Shown here in pieces: positions 1-9,078 of a stretch of DNA of 64,000 nucleotides. Origin of the DNA: Actinomycetota bacterium (GTDB taxonomy: Bacteria; Actinomycetota; Actinomycetes; Mycobacteriales; Pseudonocardiaceae). Within the stretch, counting starts at the first letter, position 1. Each line of letters opens with the position of its first letter. Below the pieces are notes generated by a model. It was not told where the DNA came from, ran no database searches, and saw only the letters and a list, made by a program, of their open reading frames with translations. The stretch lies in the NCBI GenBank assembly GCA_021324675.1, contig JAJPIR010000238.1, positions 20,419 through 84,418 on the forward strand. The letters run 5' to 3'. The position numbers and the translations under genes were made by a program.

Positions 1-945
1 GGCTTGGGTAGCGTCGACAACCTCCTGCAGGTCGTACACGCCGACGTCGCGGGCGAAGTGGTTGAGAGTGCCGGTCGGCACCATGACCAGCGGCAGACCT
101 CGCCGGCCCGCCACGGCTGCGGCGGCGGCTACCGTTCCGTCGCCTCCCGCGACACCCACGGCGCGCACCGCACCGTTGCTGCGCGCATGGCCGGCCGCCA
201 ATTCGGTCTCGAGCTGATCCTGGAGATCTACCTCTTCCGAGGCCCGCAGCACGGTCGCGGCTGGTAACGCTTCTGCTATGTCGTCGGTGGGGTCGTAGTC
301 GGGTTCGCCAGAGCGTGGATTCGTCACCAAGACCAGGCCGGCACCGCCGGGCAGCGCCGGCGCGTGGTTGTGCGGTCGTGCCAGCGCTTCGTCAGTCGTC
401 CGCACCGGCCACCAGCGCTGGGTGCTCAGCGCGATGCCGGAACCGACCGCCGCCCCCACCACCACATCGGATGTCCAGTGCACACCGACGTGGATCCGGG
501 AGTACGCCACGGCGGCCGCCAACGGCGCAAGGGCTAAGCCCGCCTTGGGGCATTCCAAGCCAACAGCTGTGGCAAATGCCGCTGCGGAGGCAGCATGCCC
601 GGACGGAAACGACGACGACGTCGGTGGATCATCGAGCAGCTGGTAGGCAGGTAGCTCACGCGCGGCCGGGCGGCGCCGGGGCAACATCGGTTTGAGCACG
701 GTGTTGGCGGTGAAGCTGGTGGCGGCGATGGAGAAGACACCGCGCAGTGCGGCGCGCCGGGTGGCACCCTTTCTGATGCCCAGTGCCGCTGCTATGGCGA
801 ACCACAGCATGCCGTGATTGGCCGCCGTGCTCAAAACTTTCATGGCACCGTCGAGCACGCGGGGCGGCTGCCGCCCGATCCATCGGGAGATATCGCGGTC
901 GGCATCGCAGATCTTGTCCAGCTGGCGGCGCATCCACACCATCAC
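1..945 (-). CDS. PAP2 phosphatase / diacylglycerol kinase-like bifunctional protein (3' end outside window)
   Basis: Reading leftwards from about 945, a membrane/PAP2 part comes first and a lipid-kinase part second. PAP2 signatures are a KPMLPRRRP stretch (residues about 90-98), FPSGHA (about 112-117) and SRIHVGVHWTSD (about 143-154), which together form the three-part phosphatase site. A diacylglycerol-kinase catalytic loop GGDGTVAAAAA (about residue 267) is followed by PTGTLNHFARDVG. Proteins of this build probably act on membrane phospholipids or undecaprenyl-type lipids. The start is not certain: GTG 945, ATG 942 or ATG 933 are possible, all after the in-frame stop of the preceding exchanger gene 36 bp upstream, so the two may be co-transcribed. 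The gene continues past base 1, so the C-terminus is not visible. Confidence 0.85.
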   Translation of the reverse strand, partial: MMVWMRRQLDKICDADRDISRWIGRQPPRVLDGAMKVLSTAANHGMLWFAIAAALGIRKGATRRAALRGVFSIAATSFTANTVLKPMLPRRRPAARELPAYQLLDDPPTSSSFPSGHAASAAAFATAVGLECPKAGLALAPLAAAVAYSRIHVGVHWTSDVVVGAAVGSGIALSTQRWWPVRTTDEALARPHNHAPALPGGAGLVLVTNPRSGEPDYDPTDDIAEALPAATVLRASEEVDLQDQLETELAAGHARSNGAVRAVGVAGGDGTVAAAAAVAGRRGLPLVMVPTGTLNHFARDVGVYDLQEVVDATQA

Positions 946-981
946 AGTGGCGACGATACGTGCGTGCGCCCTACCGCAGGT

Positions 982-2349
982 TCAGCGTGGTGCGTCTGCC
1001 AATTCGGGAAATGGCGTCACCAAGCCTTCCCGCACGATCCGCACGGTGTCGTGCCGCCTGCGCAGTAACTGGCCGACGGCCAGCACGAGGTACGCCCCGG
1101 ACAGCACGACGATGACAACGTGGTTGGCCTCGGGGGACATCGTGAGGCTGCTGATGAACTGCACGGTGAACAGCACCAGCAACGTCGCCGCGCCCAGCAT
1201 GGTCAGGCCTAGATCGATCAGGACGCTGACCGCGAACAGCGACTGGGCGGCTGTCAGCAGCAGTTCGAAGCGTTGCTGGGTGTCCAGCGGCAAGCCGTCA
1301 GTGGTGGTGGCCGACAGCGCGAAGACCAGCGGGATCGTCCCGACCAGCAGCGTCCACTGGTTGACCTTGCTGGACAGCAGGGCGCCGAGGGAGTCGGATG
1401 CCTTGAGCCGCCAGGCGTACAGGCAGGCCACGATGAGCTCGGGAGACTCGCTGGCCAACGGTGCCACCCACTGGACCAGCACGAACTGGTCCACACCGAG
1501 CTGGGTGCCGGTGGCCACGAGGCTCCCGGCGAAGTGCTCCGCGGTGGCCAGAATGAACAGCGCGGCCAGCGCGAACATCCCGCCCACCCAACCTCGGCGC
1601 GGACCGCGCGGCTTGTCGCCAACCCAGCGCGCGACCCCCTCCAGGTCCGGCTCCTTGGCCGGCGCCTGCGACAGGCGCCATGCATAGACCACGAAAATCG
1701 ACACGAGGACCGCGGCATCGATCAGCGTGAGGGTGTGCCGTAGCGGAAGGGTCAGGGAGTACAGCGTGGCGAGGCCAAGGAAAACCACCTCGGCCGACAT
1801 CGTCGGCGCCAGTGCAACCCGTCCCGGATGGGTCGACGGGCTGTCGTGACCACCCCGTCTGCGTGCGCGCAGCGCGGCCACGCTGGCCACGAGAACCACC
1901 AGTGGCCAGCCGACGCCGACCAACACCCGGTTCGCGCCGGTCATGTTGGCCAGCGCCAGCGCGCACGGATTGCTCCCATCCGGTTGCGGAACGCAGGCGC
2001 CGTGCTGCTGGTAAATCCCACCGGCTTGGAAGGTGAACACGAAGTCCACGGCGTACTCCGGCAACACCGCAAGCAACGCCAGCACCGCCAGCGCCAGCCC
2101 GGCACTCACGTCGACCTGGGCAGCTTCCGCTGCCCACGACAGGACGAACGCGGCACCGATGATCGCGGCACCGAACACCAGCGCGGCGAATGCTGGAGGT
2201 AAGCCGGGATGCGGCAGGCTCAGGTAGTCCGCAGTCCCGAGGTAAACCCCTGGCAAGCAGGCTGCGATGGCGAGCGGCAGCTGGTACGGAAACCGGCGCG
2301 ACACCCACTCATGATGCCCGTGCCGGATCTCGGTCAAACAGAACCGCAA
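982..2349 (-). CDS. Sodium/calcium exchanger-family (CaCA) membrane transporter
   Basis: The 455-residue protein is almost wholly membrane segments, about 11-12, with two related acidic repeats typical of cation/Ca2+ antiporters. Repeat 1 contains PEYAVDFVF and GANRVLVGVGWP; repeat 2 contains APLASESPELIVA and SSKVNQWTLLVGTIPLVF. The paired P-E in PEYA and SPEL are the expected ion-coordinating glutamates. It probably swaps a divalent cation for H+ or Na+ across the cytoplasmic membrane; the exact ions cannot be read from sequence. It lies upstream of, and in line with, the PAP2/DAGK gene and diverges from the L,D-transpeptidase. The N-terminal 15-20 residues are unusual, so translation may begin slightly downstream of 2349. 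Confidence 0.85.
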   Translation of the reverse strand: MRFCLTEIRHGHHEWVSRRFPYQLPLAIAACLPGVYLGTADYLSLPHPGLPPAFAALVFGAAIIGAAFVLSWAAEAAQVDVSAGLALAVLALLAVLPEYAVDFVFTFQAGGIYQQHGACVPQPDGSNPCALALANMTGANRVLVGVGWPLVVLVASVAALRARRRGGHDSPSTHPGRVALAPTMSAEVVFLGLATLYSLTLPLRHTLTLIDAAVLVSIFVVYAWRLSQAPAKEPDLEGVARWVGDKPRGPRRGWVGGMFALAALFILATAEHFAGSLVATGTQLGVDQFVLVQWVAPLASESPELIVACLYAWRLKASDSLGALLSSKVNQWTLLVGTIPLVFALSATTTDGLPLDTQQRFELLLTAAQSLFAVSVLIDLGLTMLGAATLLVLFTVQFISSLTMSPEANHVVIVVLSGAYLVLAVGQLLRRRHDTVRIVREGLVTPFPELADAPR

Positions 2350-2471
2350 GCGAGCTTGATCTGCCGTCGGCGGTGCGACGGTGGCAGGCGCTGAGTGATG
2401 CCTGGGGTGACCGGGTACTCCGGTATCGGTGACGTCGCTGAAACGTCAGCGTGGTTGGTCAGGTGAAACCG

Positions 2472-3602
2472 ATGTGCAGGATGTTGGGCGTAGTACTGCT
2501 GCTGGTGTGCGCGGTACTTCTGAATGGTTGCCAGGTCGCCACGGGGCCGCAGTCGGTCGCGACGTCGCCGGCAAACGGCGCGACAGACGTCAACCCCACC
2601 AATCCGGTAACGGTCACGGTGGATCACGGCAAGCTCACCCAGGTCGGGCTCACCAATGCCGAGGGCAAACCGGTGGCCGGGACGCTGTCCGAAGATGGCC
2701 ACAGTTGGAGAGCCACGGAGCCATTGGGTTACGGCAAGCGCTACACCTATTCGGGCACCGCCACCGGCGCCGACGGCAAGCCGGTGCCCGTGGCCGGCTC
2801 GTTCACCACAGTGAAACCGCAACAGCTGGTCAGTGGGACGTTCAACATCCACGACGGCGAGACCGTGGGCATCGCGGCACCGATCATCCTGCAGTTCGAC
2901 GATCATGTCACCGACCAGGCAGCGGCCCAGCGGGCGCTGCAGGTACACACCTCGGTGCCGGCCGAGGGCTCGTGGGCTTGGCTGCCCGACGACAACGGCC
3001 GCTCGCGGGTGCACTGGCGATCCAGGAATTACCTGCAGCCCGGCACCCAGGTCAGCGTCGCCGCGAAGCTGTACGGGGTCAACTACGGCGGGGGCAGGTG
3101 GGGGCAGGAAGACCTGAGCCTGCATTTCACCGTCGGGCGGGCACAAATCGTCAATGCCGATGTCAACAGCCATCGGTTGGTGGTGATCCGCGACGGCAAC
3201 GTGGTCATGGATTTCCCGGCCAGCTACGGGTTGGGCACCGACCCGAATCGGGTCACCCGCAGCGGCACCCACGTAGTGATGAGCAAAAGCCCGCTGTATC
3301 TCATGTCGAACCCTGCCTACGGATACGTCAACTTTCCCTCGCACTGGTCAGTGCGGATTTCCAACAATGGTGAGTTCATTCACGCCAACCCGGAGACCAC
3401 GGGAGTGCAGGGCTCGGCGAACGTCACCCACGGCTGTGTCAACCTGTCCATGACCAACGCGAAGGAGTACTTCGACAGCGCGCTGTTCGGGGACCCGGTC
3501 GAGGTCAGCGGCAGCCGCGTGGCAATGTCGGCCGCAGACGGCGACATCTACGACTGGACCGTGCCCTGGGACTCCTGGACCGCGATGTCCGCGCTGCAGT
3601 GA
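2472..3602 (+). CDS. L,D-transpeptidase, lipoprotein with Ig-like domains
   Basis: A lipoprotein signal (hydrophobic LGVVLLLVCAVLL, then lipobox LNGC at about residues 17-20) starts the 376-residue protein. Two Ig-like segments (about 30-130 and 130-220) precede a YkuD catalytic domain. The active site is THGCVNLS, with the nucleophilic Cys at about residue 322, and an upstream conserved His lies in GEFIHANPE. The family makes 3-3 cross-links in peptidoglycan outside the membrane and is the main carbapenem-sensitive cross-linker in mycobacteria. ATG 2472 is preferred because an AGGTG lies 5-6 bases upstream and the signal peptide then has normal length; GTG 2451 is the in-frame alternative. 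No partner gene is attached. Confidence 0.93.
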   Translation: MCRMLGVVLLLVCAVLLNGCQVATGPQSVATSPANGATDVNPTNPVTVTVDHGKLTQVGLTNAEGKPVAGTLSEDGHSWRATEPLGYGKRYTYSGTATGADGKPVPVAGSFTTVKPQQLVSGTFNIHDGETVGIAAPIILQFDDHVTDQAAAQRALQVHTSVPAEGSWAWLPDDNGRSRVHWRSRNYLQPGTQVSVAAKLYGVNYGGGRWGQEDLSLHFTVGRAQIVNADVNSHRLVVIRDGNVVMDFPASYGLGTDPNRVTRSGTHVVMSKSPLYLMSNPAYGYVNFPSHWSVRISNNGEFIHANPETTGVQGSANVTHGCVNLSMTNAKEYFDSALFGDPVEVSGSRVAMSAADGDIYDWTVPWDSWTAMSALQ

Positions 3603-3799
3603 CTTCACGCGCCCGATCGCTTGAGGCACCGAAGTCCAGGAGTGATGATCAGCTACGCGGGCGACGGTTGACGCCATCCGGTCATCTATATGAAGCCGCT
3701 GAGGACTAATTCATGCAGAACTTAGTTGCACAGGGCCAAGAAAAGTGAAAGCGAGCAGATCGCCTGGGCAATCCATGATCGACCGGGCATTATACGAGG
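3603..3799. other. Intergenic spacer, no gene seen
   Basis: About 200 bases between the L,D-transpeptidase stop and the SodC start. It is more AT-rich than its surroundings (3680-3800), which fits a promoter region for sodC, but no specific box or reading frame could be supported. Confidence 0.5.
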
Positions 3800-4516
3800 A
3801 TGGGGCGCCTCTCTTTCAATGCAACGCATTACCAATCACATTCTGATGTCGCAGTGAGTAAGCACTCGGTGGCTCAGCGTCATAGAGGTCACCGCCGGAG
3901 CGTCACGATCGCTGTCGCGGGAACGGTCCTGGCCGTCATGCCGATGGCAACCCCTGCGCAGGGGTCCACGGCAGCCACGATCACGCCCGCCAGCTACGAG
4001 CGCGCGGTTCCGGCGTCGCTGATCGGCAGCGGCACCTTCAGCCTGCCTGACCCCACCTCCAAGGCCATCACCTACAACACCGGCCTGGTGCCGGTCGACG
4101 CGGCGATCTTGGCCAGCATGGGTCCGTCCGGCGCGGATTACTCCCGAACAGTGGCGACGCTGACAGTCGCCGGGCTACTACCTAACCGTGGCTATGCAGT
4201 TCACGCGCACACCAAGCCTTGCGGAATTACCGGCGAAGATGCGGGACCGCATTACCAGAATCACGTTGATCCTGCCGCGACTCCCCAGAAACCGTCGACC
4301 GATCCGTTCTACGCCAACCCGCGTAACGAGATCTGGCTGGACGTGCGGACTGATGCAGCCGGCCAAGGCACCTCCCGCACCACCGTGCCGTTCGCCTTCA
4401 CCGACCGGACGCCGGGATCAATCGTGATCCATGAAGCGATGAGCACCGCAACCGCCCGGGGTCAAGCAGGCCAGGCAGGTGCGCGGATCGCCTGCCTCAC
4501 TCTGTCCCGGGAGTAA
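3800..4516 (+). CDS. sodC: Secreted Cu/Zn superoxide dismutase-family protein
   Basis: This 238-residue protein has a long basic leader and a hydrophobic signal (VTIAVAGTVLAVMPMATPAQG, cleavage near residue 50) followed by a Cu/Zn SOD domain. Visible metal ligands are HAH (about residues 135-137), the His pair in HYQNH (about 152-156) and IVIHEAM near the end. The C-terminal ARIAC keeps the active-site Arg and the disulfide Cys, whose partner is in KPCGITG. It would remove superoxide outside the cell. The start could also be GTG at about 3854. It is followed after 12 bp by the PRPP synthetase, so the two may share a transcript. The Zn-loop spacing differs from classical SodC, so activity is inferred. 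Confidence 0.82.
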   Translation: MGRLSFNATHYQSHSDVAVSKHSVAQRHRGHRRSVTIAVAGTVLAVMPMATPAQGSTAATITPASYERAVPASLIGSGTFSLPDPTSKAITYNTGLVPVDAAILASMGPSGADYSRTVATLTVAGLLPNRGYAVHAHTKPCGITGEDAGPHYQNHVDPAATPQKPSTDPFYANPRNEIWLDVRTDAAGQGTSRTTVPFAFTDRTPGSIVIHEAMSTATARGQAGQAGARIACLTLSRE

Positions 4517-4528
4517 TCTCACGCGACT

Positions 4529-5470
4529 ATGACCTTGCAGATCGTGTCGGGAACGGCCCACCGTGCGCTTGCAGAGGCCGCTGCCGGACTGCTGGGCTTG
4601 CAGCTGTCGCCCTGCCTGATTGACCGCTTTCCCGACGGTGAGCTGCGGCCCCAGCTGGCATGCCTGCGGGGTGCTGACGTCTACGTGATCGCGCCGACGG
4701 CGCCTGCGGTCAACGAGCACGTCGTCGAGTTGCTTCTGCTGCTCGACGCGTGCCGGCGGTGTGACGCGGCGCGGATAACCGCAGTCATGCCGTACTTCGG
4801 ATACGCCCGTCAAGACCGCCGCAGCCGCACCGGGGAGCCGGTGGGGGCCCGGGTTGTCAGCGATGCGCTGGTGACTGCGGGGGCGCAGCGGCTGGTCGTC
4901 GTGGACCCTCACACCCTGGCACTGGAAGCGATGTGCACCGTGCCAGTGGAAATGCTGACCGCGGTGCCGACGTTGGTCACGGCCCTGGCATCGTCAGTTT
5001 CTCCCGGAGCGGTCGTGGTAGCACCTGACCGCGGCGCAATCAGACTTGCCGAGCATTACGCCACACTGCTGGACACCTCGGTGGCCGTGGTACGCAAAAC
5101 TCGGAAAAGTCCGACGCAGGTCCGCGCTGAGGAATTGACAGGTGACGTAGGTGGCCGAGCCGTCATCATTGTGGACGACATGATCACCACAGGTGCAACG
5201 ATTGAGGCTGCGGCTCGTGCGCTACTCGACCACGGCGCCAGGCCCGAGATGATCGTTGCCGCTACCCATAGTCTCTTGATCGATCCCGCGGCGGAACGCC
5301 TCGCCGCTCTGCCGCTGAGCGCTGTGTTCGTCACCGACAGCGTGGCGCAGCAGGAAACAACTCCGGCGCTGCCGGTTCAGGTGCATTCCATTGCGCCGCT
5401 ACTGGCCGACGCCGTGGGACGGCTGCATCGTGATCAGGCACTGGACGACCTGCTGATGATCCAGCCCTGA
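4529..5470 (+). CDS. Ribose-phosphate pyrophosphokinase (PRPP synthetase)-like protein
   Basis: The 313 residues cover both halves of the Prs fold. ATP/ribose-5-phosphate-side motifs are FPDGELRP near residue 35 and MPYFGYARQDRRSR near 87-100. VVDPHT carries the metal-binding His at about 130. The PRPP loop IIVDDMITTGATIEAA is at about 212-227. It would convert ribose-5-phosphate and ATP to PRPP. The flexible-loop segment reads KTRKSPTQ instead of the usual KRR...N, so this is likely a divergent second copy and not the housekeeping enzyme. It sits among stress genes; a PRPP-using phosphoribosyltransferase fusion is encoded at 20.2-22.3 kb. Confidence 0.88.
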   Translation: MTLQIVSGTAHRALAEAAAGLLGLQLSPCLIDRFPDGELRPQLACLRGADVYVIAPTAPAVNEHVVELLLLLDACRRCDAARITAVMPYFGYARQDRRSRTGEPVGARVVSDALVTAGAQRLVVVDPHTLALEAMCTVPVEMLTAVPTLVTALASSVSPGAVVVAPDRGAIRLAEHYATLLDTSVAVVRKTRKSPTQVRAEELTGDVGGRAVIIVDDMITTGATIEAAARALLDHGARPEMIVAATHSLLIDPAAERLAALPLSAVFVTDSVAQQETTPALPVQVHSIAPLLADAVGRLHRDQALDDLLMIQP

Positions 5471-5522
5471 CGCACCCGATACGCAAGCTCATGTCGCAAT
5501 TCGCCAGGTGTGGGAGGTCCCC

Positions 5523-5816
5523 ATGAAGTTCCTCGTCGTCTGGAAGATGGAAATCTCCAGGATCTCTGCGGAAATGATGAAGACCGTGCTCCGCATGCCC
5601 GATTACGCCAAGCCTCTGGAGGATAGCGGCAAGGTGATCGGTCGCTACCACATCGTGGGCTATCACGGTGGCGCGTGGATCTTCAACGTGGAATCAAACG
5701 ATGAGCTGGAAATGCTGCTGGCGCAGGCGCCGGTCTACAACTTCTCCCATTTCGACGTCTACCCCTTGGCTGACATGACGTCCCTGCCCGTTGTTCCGCC
5801 TGAGCAACAACCGTAA
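5523..5816 (+). CDS. Muconolactone isomerase-like small protein
   Basis: This 97-residue protein begins MKFLVVWKME and contains a ferredoxin-like alpha/beta barrel pattern of the muconolactone delta-isomerase/YciI type: a beta strand, a helix with EMMKTVLRMPDYAKPL, then AWIFNVESNDELEMLLAQAP and a final strand FSHFDVYPL. ATG 5523 is chosen because GGGAGG lies 6-7 bases upstream. The catalytic role is unknown. Such domains often act as small isomerases or monooxygenases, but no aromatic-degradation genes are nearby, so involvement in the beta-ketoadipate pathway is not supported. Confidence 0.75.
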   Translation: MKFLVVWKMEISRISAEMMKTVLRMPDYAKPLEDSGKVIGRYHIVGYHGGAWIFNVESNDELEMLLAQAPVYNFSHFDVYPLADMTSLPVVPPEQQP

Positions 5817-5843
5817 CCAGTCCTGGTATCTGGCCGGCCGCGC

Positions 5844-5885
5844 TGCGGGTCCCGCCAAGCCGCAACGATGCAGGCCGGACCCGCA
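5844..5885. terminator. Possible bidirectional terminator hairpin
   Basis: A perfect 9-base inverted repeat, TGCGGGTCC (5844-5852) and GGACCCGCA (5877-5885), with a 24-base loop lies between the convergent isomerase-like gene and hsp20. No U-tract follows, as is usual in actinobacteria. Position supports a terminator; function is inferred. Confidence 0.4.
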
Positions 5886-5936
5886 AGCGTTCAACTGGTG
5901 CTGCTGCCGGCCTTCTTTTGCCCTCTCGGCGCTTGC

Positions 5937-6428
5937 CTAGGGGGCTTGCCCGGAATCACCAGCGCGGGACTGCACCGTGATCCGCTGTCGGCGGCTTGAG
6001 GACGCCTTGGGCAACTGCAACCGCAGAACACCGTTGTCCAGGTTGGCGGTGGTCGACTCGGTGTTCACCTCGCTGGGCAGCGTGATCCGGTAGTCGAAGC
6101 GGCCACTTCGCCGGGTCTGCTGGGCGTCACCGTCGCCGTCCTCGGCCGTGCCGTACTCACCGGTGATGCGAAGCTCTCTGCCGTCCAATTCGATGGCGAC
6201 GTCCTCGGGGCGTACCCCGGGTACATCGGCTTCTACAGCGTAGGCGTCATCGGTCTCCTGGATGTCGACCGGTGGTGACCACGACTGGACACTGACTCGG
6301 GCTACATCAGGGAATGAGTTGGTCAACATCCGGCTCATCTGGTCGAACAGATCATCAAAGCCGGGAAGCACGCCAAAGGGATCCCAGCGGCGGGCGGGGT
6401 AGCGACCCCCGCGCATCGACAATGTCAT
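5937..6428 (-). CDS. Hsp20 / alpha-crystallin small heat-shock protein
   Basis: The 163-residue protein starts MTLSMRGGRYPARRWDPFG and contains a full alpha-crystallin domain (about residues 45-145). Typical signatures are SPPVDIQETDDAYAVEADVPG, the strand ELRITGEY, and the late DNGVLRLQLPKA motif. It is an ATP-independent holdase chaperone in the cytosol. ATG 6428 is chosen because GAGAGGA lies about 9 bases upstream. In mycobacteria the homologous hspX sits beside a PRTase-erythromycin-esterase gene in the dormancy regulon. Here that fusion lies about 14 kb away, so the two are not in one operon. Confidence 0.93.
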   Translation of the reverse strand: MTLSMRGGRYPARRWDPFGVLPGFDDLFDQMSRMLTNSFPDVARVSVQSWSPPVDIQETDDAYAVEADVPGVRPEDVAIELDGRELRITGEYGTAEDGDGDAQQTRRSGRFDYRITLPSEVNTESTTANLDNGVLRLQLPKASSSRRQRITVQSRAGDSGQAP

Positions 6429-6674
6429 GGCACCTGTCCTCTCGGTTCGAGCGCAACGTGTACGGGGCCGTTCCGGCGGCACGGTGGCGCAGAAACCGCA
6501 CATCCAGGCCCGCGATGGCAGTCAATTGAGCCAGGCGGCTGGCGCCGAAGATCGACCAGTGACCATCCTGCCGAGGAATGAGGTGCCAGCACCTCGGCCC
6601 GGTAGTGCAATAACACCGCAGCAGTGTGACCTTTCAAGTCAGTCCGTGCGGTGCCCCCACCGGAGGCGAGGACC

Positions 6675-6884
6675 ATGCGAAGAGTTCCCGGGTCAGCGGC
6701 CTCAGTCAATAATCAAGCGACCAATTACCTCGCTGGCCCTGAGCTGCTTTCGGTGACGGTACTCCAGCACGACCACGCGGTCGCGGTCGCTCACGTGCCC
6801 GGCGAGGTGGATATGCTGACCGGACCTTCACTGCAGAGGCACCTCGACAAAGCCCTGAGCACCCGACCCGAACGTCGAGGCTGA
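6675..6884 (+). pseudogene. Truncated STAS-domain anti-anti-sigma factor
   Basis: From ATG 6675 (GGAGGCGAGG just upstream) a 69-residue frame ends with LLSVTVLQHDHAVAVAHVPG, EVDMLTGPSLQRHL and DKALSTRPERRG, then a stop. This is the first half of a STAS domain of the SpoIIAA/RsbV type (two strands, then the helix after EVD). The missing half would hold the phosphorylatable Ser and the last two helices. No continuation in other frames was recognised downstream. It is most likely a dead remnant, though a short expressed peptide cannot be ruled out. Confidence 0.6.
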
Positions 6885-7046
6885 GCTCATCACATAGGAG
6901 CGGCGGGCGACCGAACGGCGTTTGCGGGCTCCCGGCGTCTTTGGTGCAGCAATTCGGCGAGCGGCGGCATGCGCATCGTGGCAGCATGACGGCAGCGGGG
7001 GGCTTCAGGAAGGCACGACGACGAAGCAGGTGGCAGACGCTGCCTT

Positions 7047-8813
7047 GTGCCGGACGACTCGATTGCTGACGTGCGCATGACGGACATCACCGTGGGTGCG
7101 GCCGAGCAAGAAGCCGCGTCGCTCCGGGAGCAGCTGGCTGCGCTTCGCCCGCTGCTCACCCTGTCCATGGTGATGACCGGGGCCTGTGACGAAGCGGAAA
7201 TCCTCAGCATGGCCGCAACAGCTGTCCCGTCGGTGGGCGGTTGCCAGCTTGAAGGTATCTACGTCAACGAACGCTGGCGTTCGGTCGGATCGGTAGGTTG
7301 CCCGGCCGACGCCGAGTGCCTAGAGGTCCAGCTCGCCTCTCTCGATCATTTAGGCGGCGCGCTCACCGTGGGGCATGCCGGTTGGGCGTGGGCACATCCC
7401 CTGACCGGCGTAGCGGAGGTGGCAGGATATCTCCTGGTCAGCTGCGATCGTGAGCCCGAGCCACACCGCCAATTCCTGCTCGGCATCCTGGCGCAGCAAG
7501 CAGGAGTGGCCCTGGCCAATGCCCGGCTGCACGCGCGTGAGCGCGCCAGCATCACCCGGGAACGCAAGGTCGCAGAGCAGTTGCGCGCAGCGAACCTTGC
7601 TCTGGAGCAAGCCATGGCGGAGCTGGCGCGCTCGTCGGCGTCGGTGCAACGCAGCTTGGACATCCACAACCGGCTCACCGCGGTAGCCTCCGCCGGGCAG
7701 GGCCAAGGCGGCATCGCCCGGTGCTTGCACGAGCTGACCGGGCTGGCGGTGGCCATCGAAGATCGCCACGGCAACCTCACCGCCTGGGCTGGTCCTGACC
7801 CGCCTGAGCCCTACCCCAAGCCGCGGCCGGCGCGCCGCGAGCAGACCCTACGGCGGGCTGTCGATGCCCGCTCTCCGGTGCGGGACAAGGGCCGCCTGAT
7901 CGCAGTATCGCAACCGGGCCGCGAAATACTCGGCGTGATCGCCTTGATAGATCCGGATCGAGCTGCCGGCGACAGTGAAAGAATCGCTCTCGAGCACGCG
8001 AACACCATACTCAGTCTGGAGCTTGCGCATTTGCAAGCTTCCGGCGAGATAGAGCTGCGGCTGCGTCGTGACCTCGTCGAGGAGTTGCTGGCCGGAACCG
8101 ATCCGGATAGCGCCCGCGAGCGGGCCCGGGCACTTGGCTACGACCTGGTCCGCCCGCATCGAGTGGTGATCGTTTCCCACGGGAGGCAAGGCACCAATCA
8201 TGAGGCGTTCTTTTCTGCGGTGCGCCGTGCGATGCGCGACACCGAGGTGGGATCGCTGCTCACGGGCCGGCCGGACGGAGTCATCGTGCTGTGTCACGCC
8301 GACCAGGATTGGAAGCGGTTCCGAGCGACGATCGTGGATCGGATCGGGCCACCTGGGAGTTGCCGGGTTGCCGTCGGTACGCCGTGCCTTGAGCCACCGG
8401 AGTTCCCGCGTTCCTACCGGCAAGCCCAATTCGCCCTACGGATGCAAGTCGCTACCGGTTGCCCCGAGCAGGTCACCGTCTTTGACGACCTTGGCATCTA
8501 CCAACTCCTTTCCCAAATTACCGACATCAGCAGTGTCGACGACTTTATCCACCGTTGGCTTGGCGAACTGATCAACTACGATGCCGCCAAAGACGCTCAA
8601 CTGGTCGACACGTTAGCCACTTACCTCGAGTGCGGCGGCAACTACGACCTCACAGCAAAAGCATTGTCGCTGCATCGCAGTACGTTGCGTTATCGACTGC
8701 AACGGATCCGCGGAATGTCCGGTCATGAGCTCAACGACCCGGACACCCGGTTCAATCTCCAGCTCGCCACGCGGGCCTGGACTACCATGCGCGCCCTGCG
8801 CAGGCTGCCGTAA
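7047..8813 (+). CDS. PucR/CdaR-type transcriptional regulator with GAF-like sensor
   Basis: The 588-residue protein has an N-terminal GAF-like region (about 35-165), a coiled linker (170-215, rich in Ala/Glu/Arg), a second sensor segment (about 220-330), a degenerate GGDEF-like domain (about 345-470) and a PucR C-terminal helix-turn-helix. The last is seen in LVDTLATYLECGGNYDLTAK and LSLHRSTLRYRLQRI (about 520-565). It presumably binds DNA in response to a small ligand sensed by the GAF parts. GTG 7047 and ATG 7077 are both possible starts. The gene is single and is followed by a palindromic repeat. Its target is unknown; the STAS remnant immediately upstream suggests local rearrangement. Confidence 0.88.
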   Translation: MPDDSIADVRMTDITVGAAEQEAASLREQLAALRPLLTLSMVMTGACDEAEILSMAATAVPSVGGCQLEGIYVNERWRSVGSVGCPADAECLEVQLASLDHLGGALTVGHAGWAWAHPLTGVAEVAGYLLVSCDREPEPHRQFLLGILAQQAGVALANARLHARERASITRERKVAEQLRAANLALEQAMAELARSSASVQRSLDIHNRLTAVASAGQGQGGIARCLHELTGLAVAIEDRHGNLTAWAGPDPPEPYPKPRPARREQTLRRAVDARSPVRDKGRLIAVSQPGREILGVIALIDPDRAAGDSERIALEHANTILSLELAHLQASGEIELRLRRDLVEELLAGTDPDSARERARALGYDLVRPHRVVIVSHGRQGTNHEAFFSAVRRAMRDTEVGSLLTGRPDGVIVLCHADQDWKRFRATIVDRIGPPGSCRVAVGTPCLEPPEFPRSYRQAQFALRMQVATGCPEQVTVFDDLGIYQLLSQITDISSVDDFIHRWLGELINYDAAKDAQLVDTLATYLECGGNYDLTAKALSLHRSTLRYRLQRIRGMSGHELNDPDTRFNLQLATRAWTTMRALRRLP

Positions 8814-8832
8814 CCCGCCGCCGCCCGAAGCC

Positions 8833-8894
8833 GCAGTCTGGATGCAGACTGCTGTTTCCAGGGGTCTGATTACCGCGTTCTGCATCCAGACTGC
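8833..8894. repeat. Palindromic repeat family 1, copy 1
   Basis: The left arm GCAGTCTGGATGCAGACTGC is itself a near palindrome and the right arm ending TGCATCCAGACTGC is its inverse, separated by about 25 bases. It lies 20 bases beyond the PucR-type regulator stop. Two further copies lie at 10515 and 16739. The spacer-side part of the right arm is degenerate in this copy. Confidence 0.85.
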
Positions 8895-9078
8895 GCGGTT
8901 GCGGCGGTGACGGCCGCGATGCCGGGCGCCTGTTCTCGCGCCGACGGGGTACCCGGCTTTCCGAGTAGGAGGCTCGCGCCCGCAGCACCAAGGCGATCAT
9001 CGACCCGGTGGGGACTGTGGTCGACGAGTACCGGACCGCTCGATCTCCGACAGCAGGACCGATCAACAGGAGGCTGAG

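Noticed and set aside
818..1687. 289-codon plus-strand frame opposite the exchanger gene
   Set aside because: Antisense shadow; the minus-strand frame has membrane helices and the CaCA repeats.
6429..6674. DosR box upstream of hsp20
   Set aside because: The sequence GACTTGAAAGGTC near 6630 lacks the GGGAC/GTCCC arms and could not be aligned to the dormancy box.
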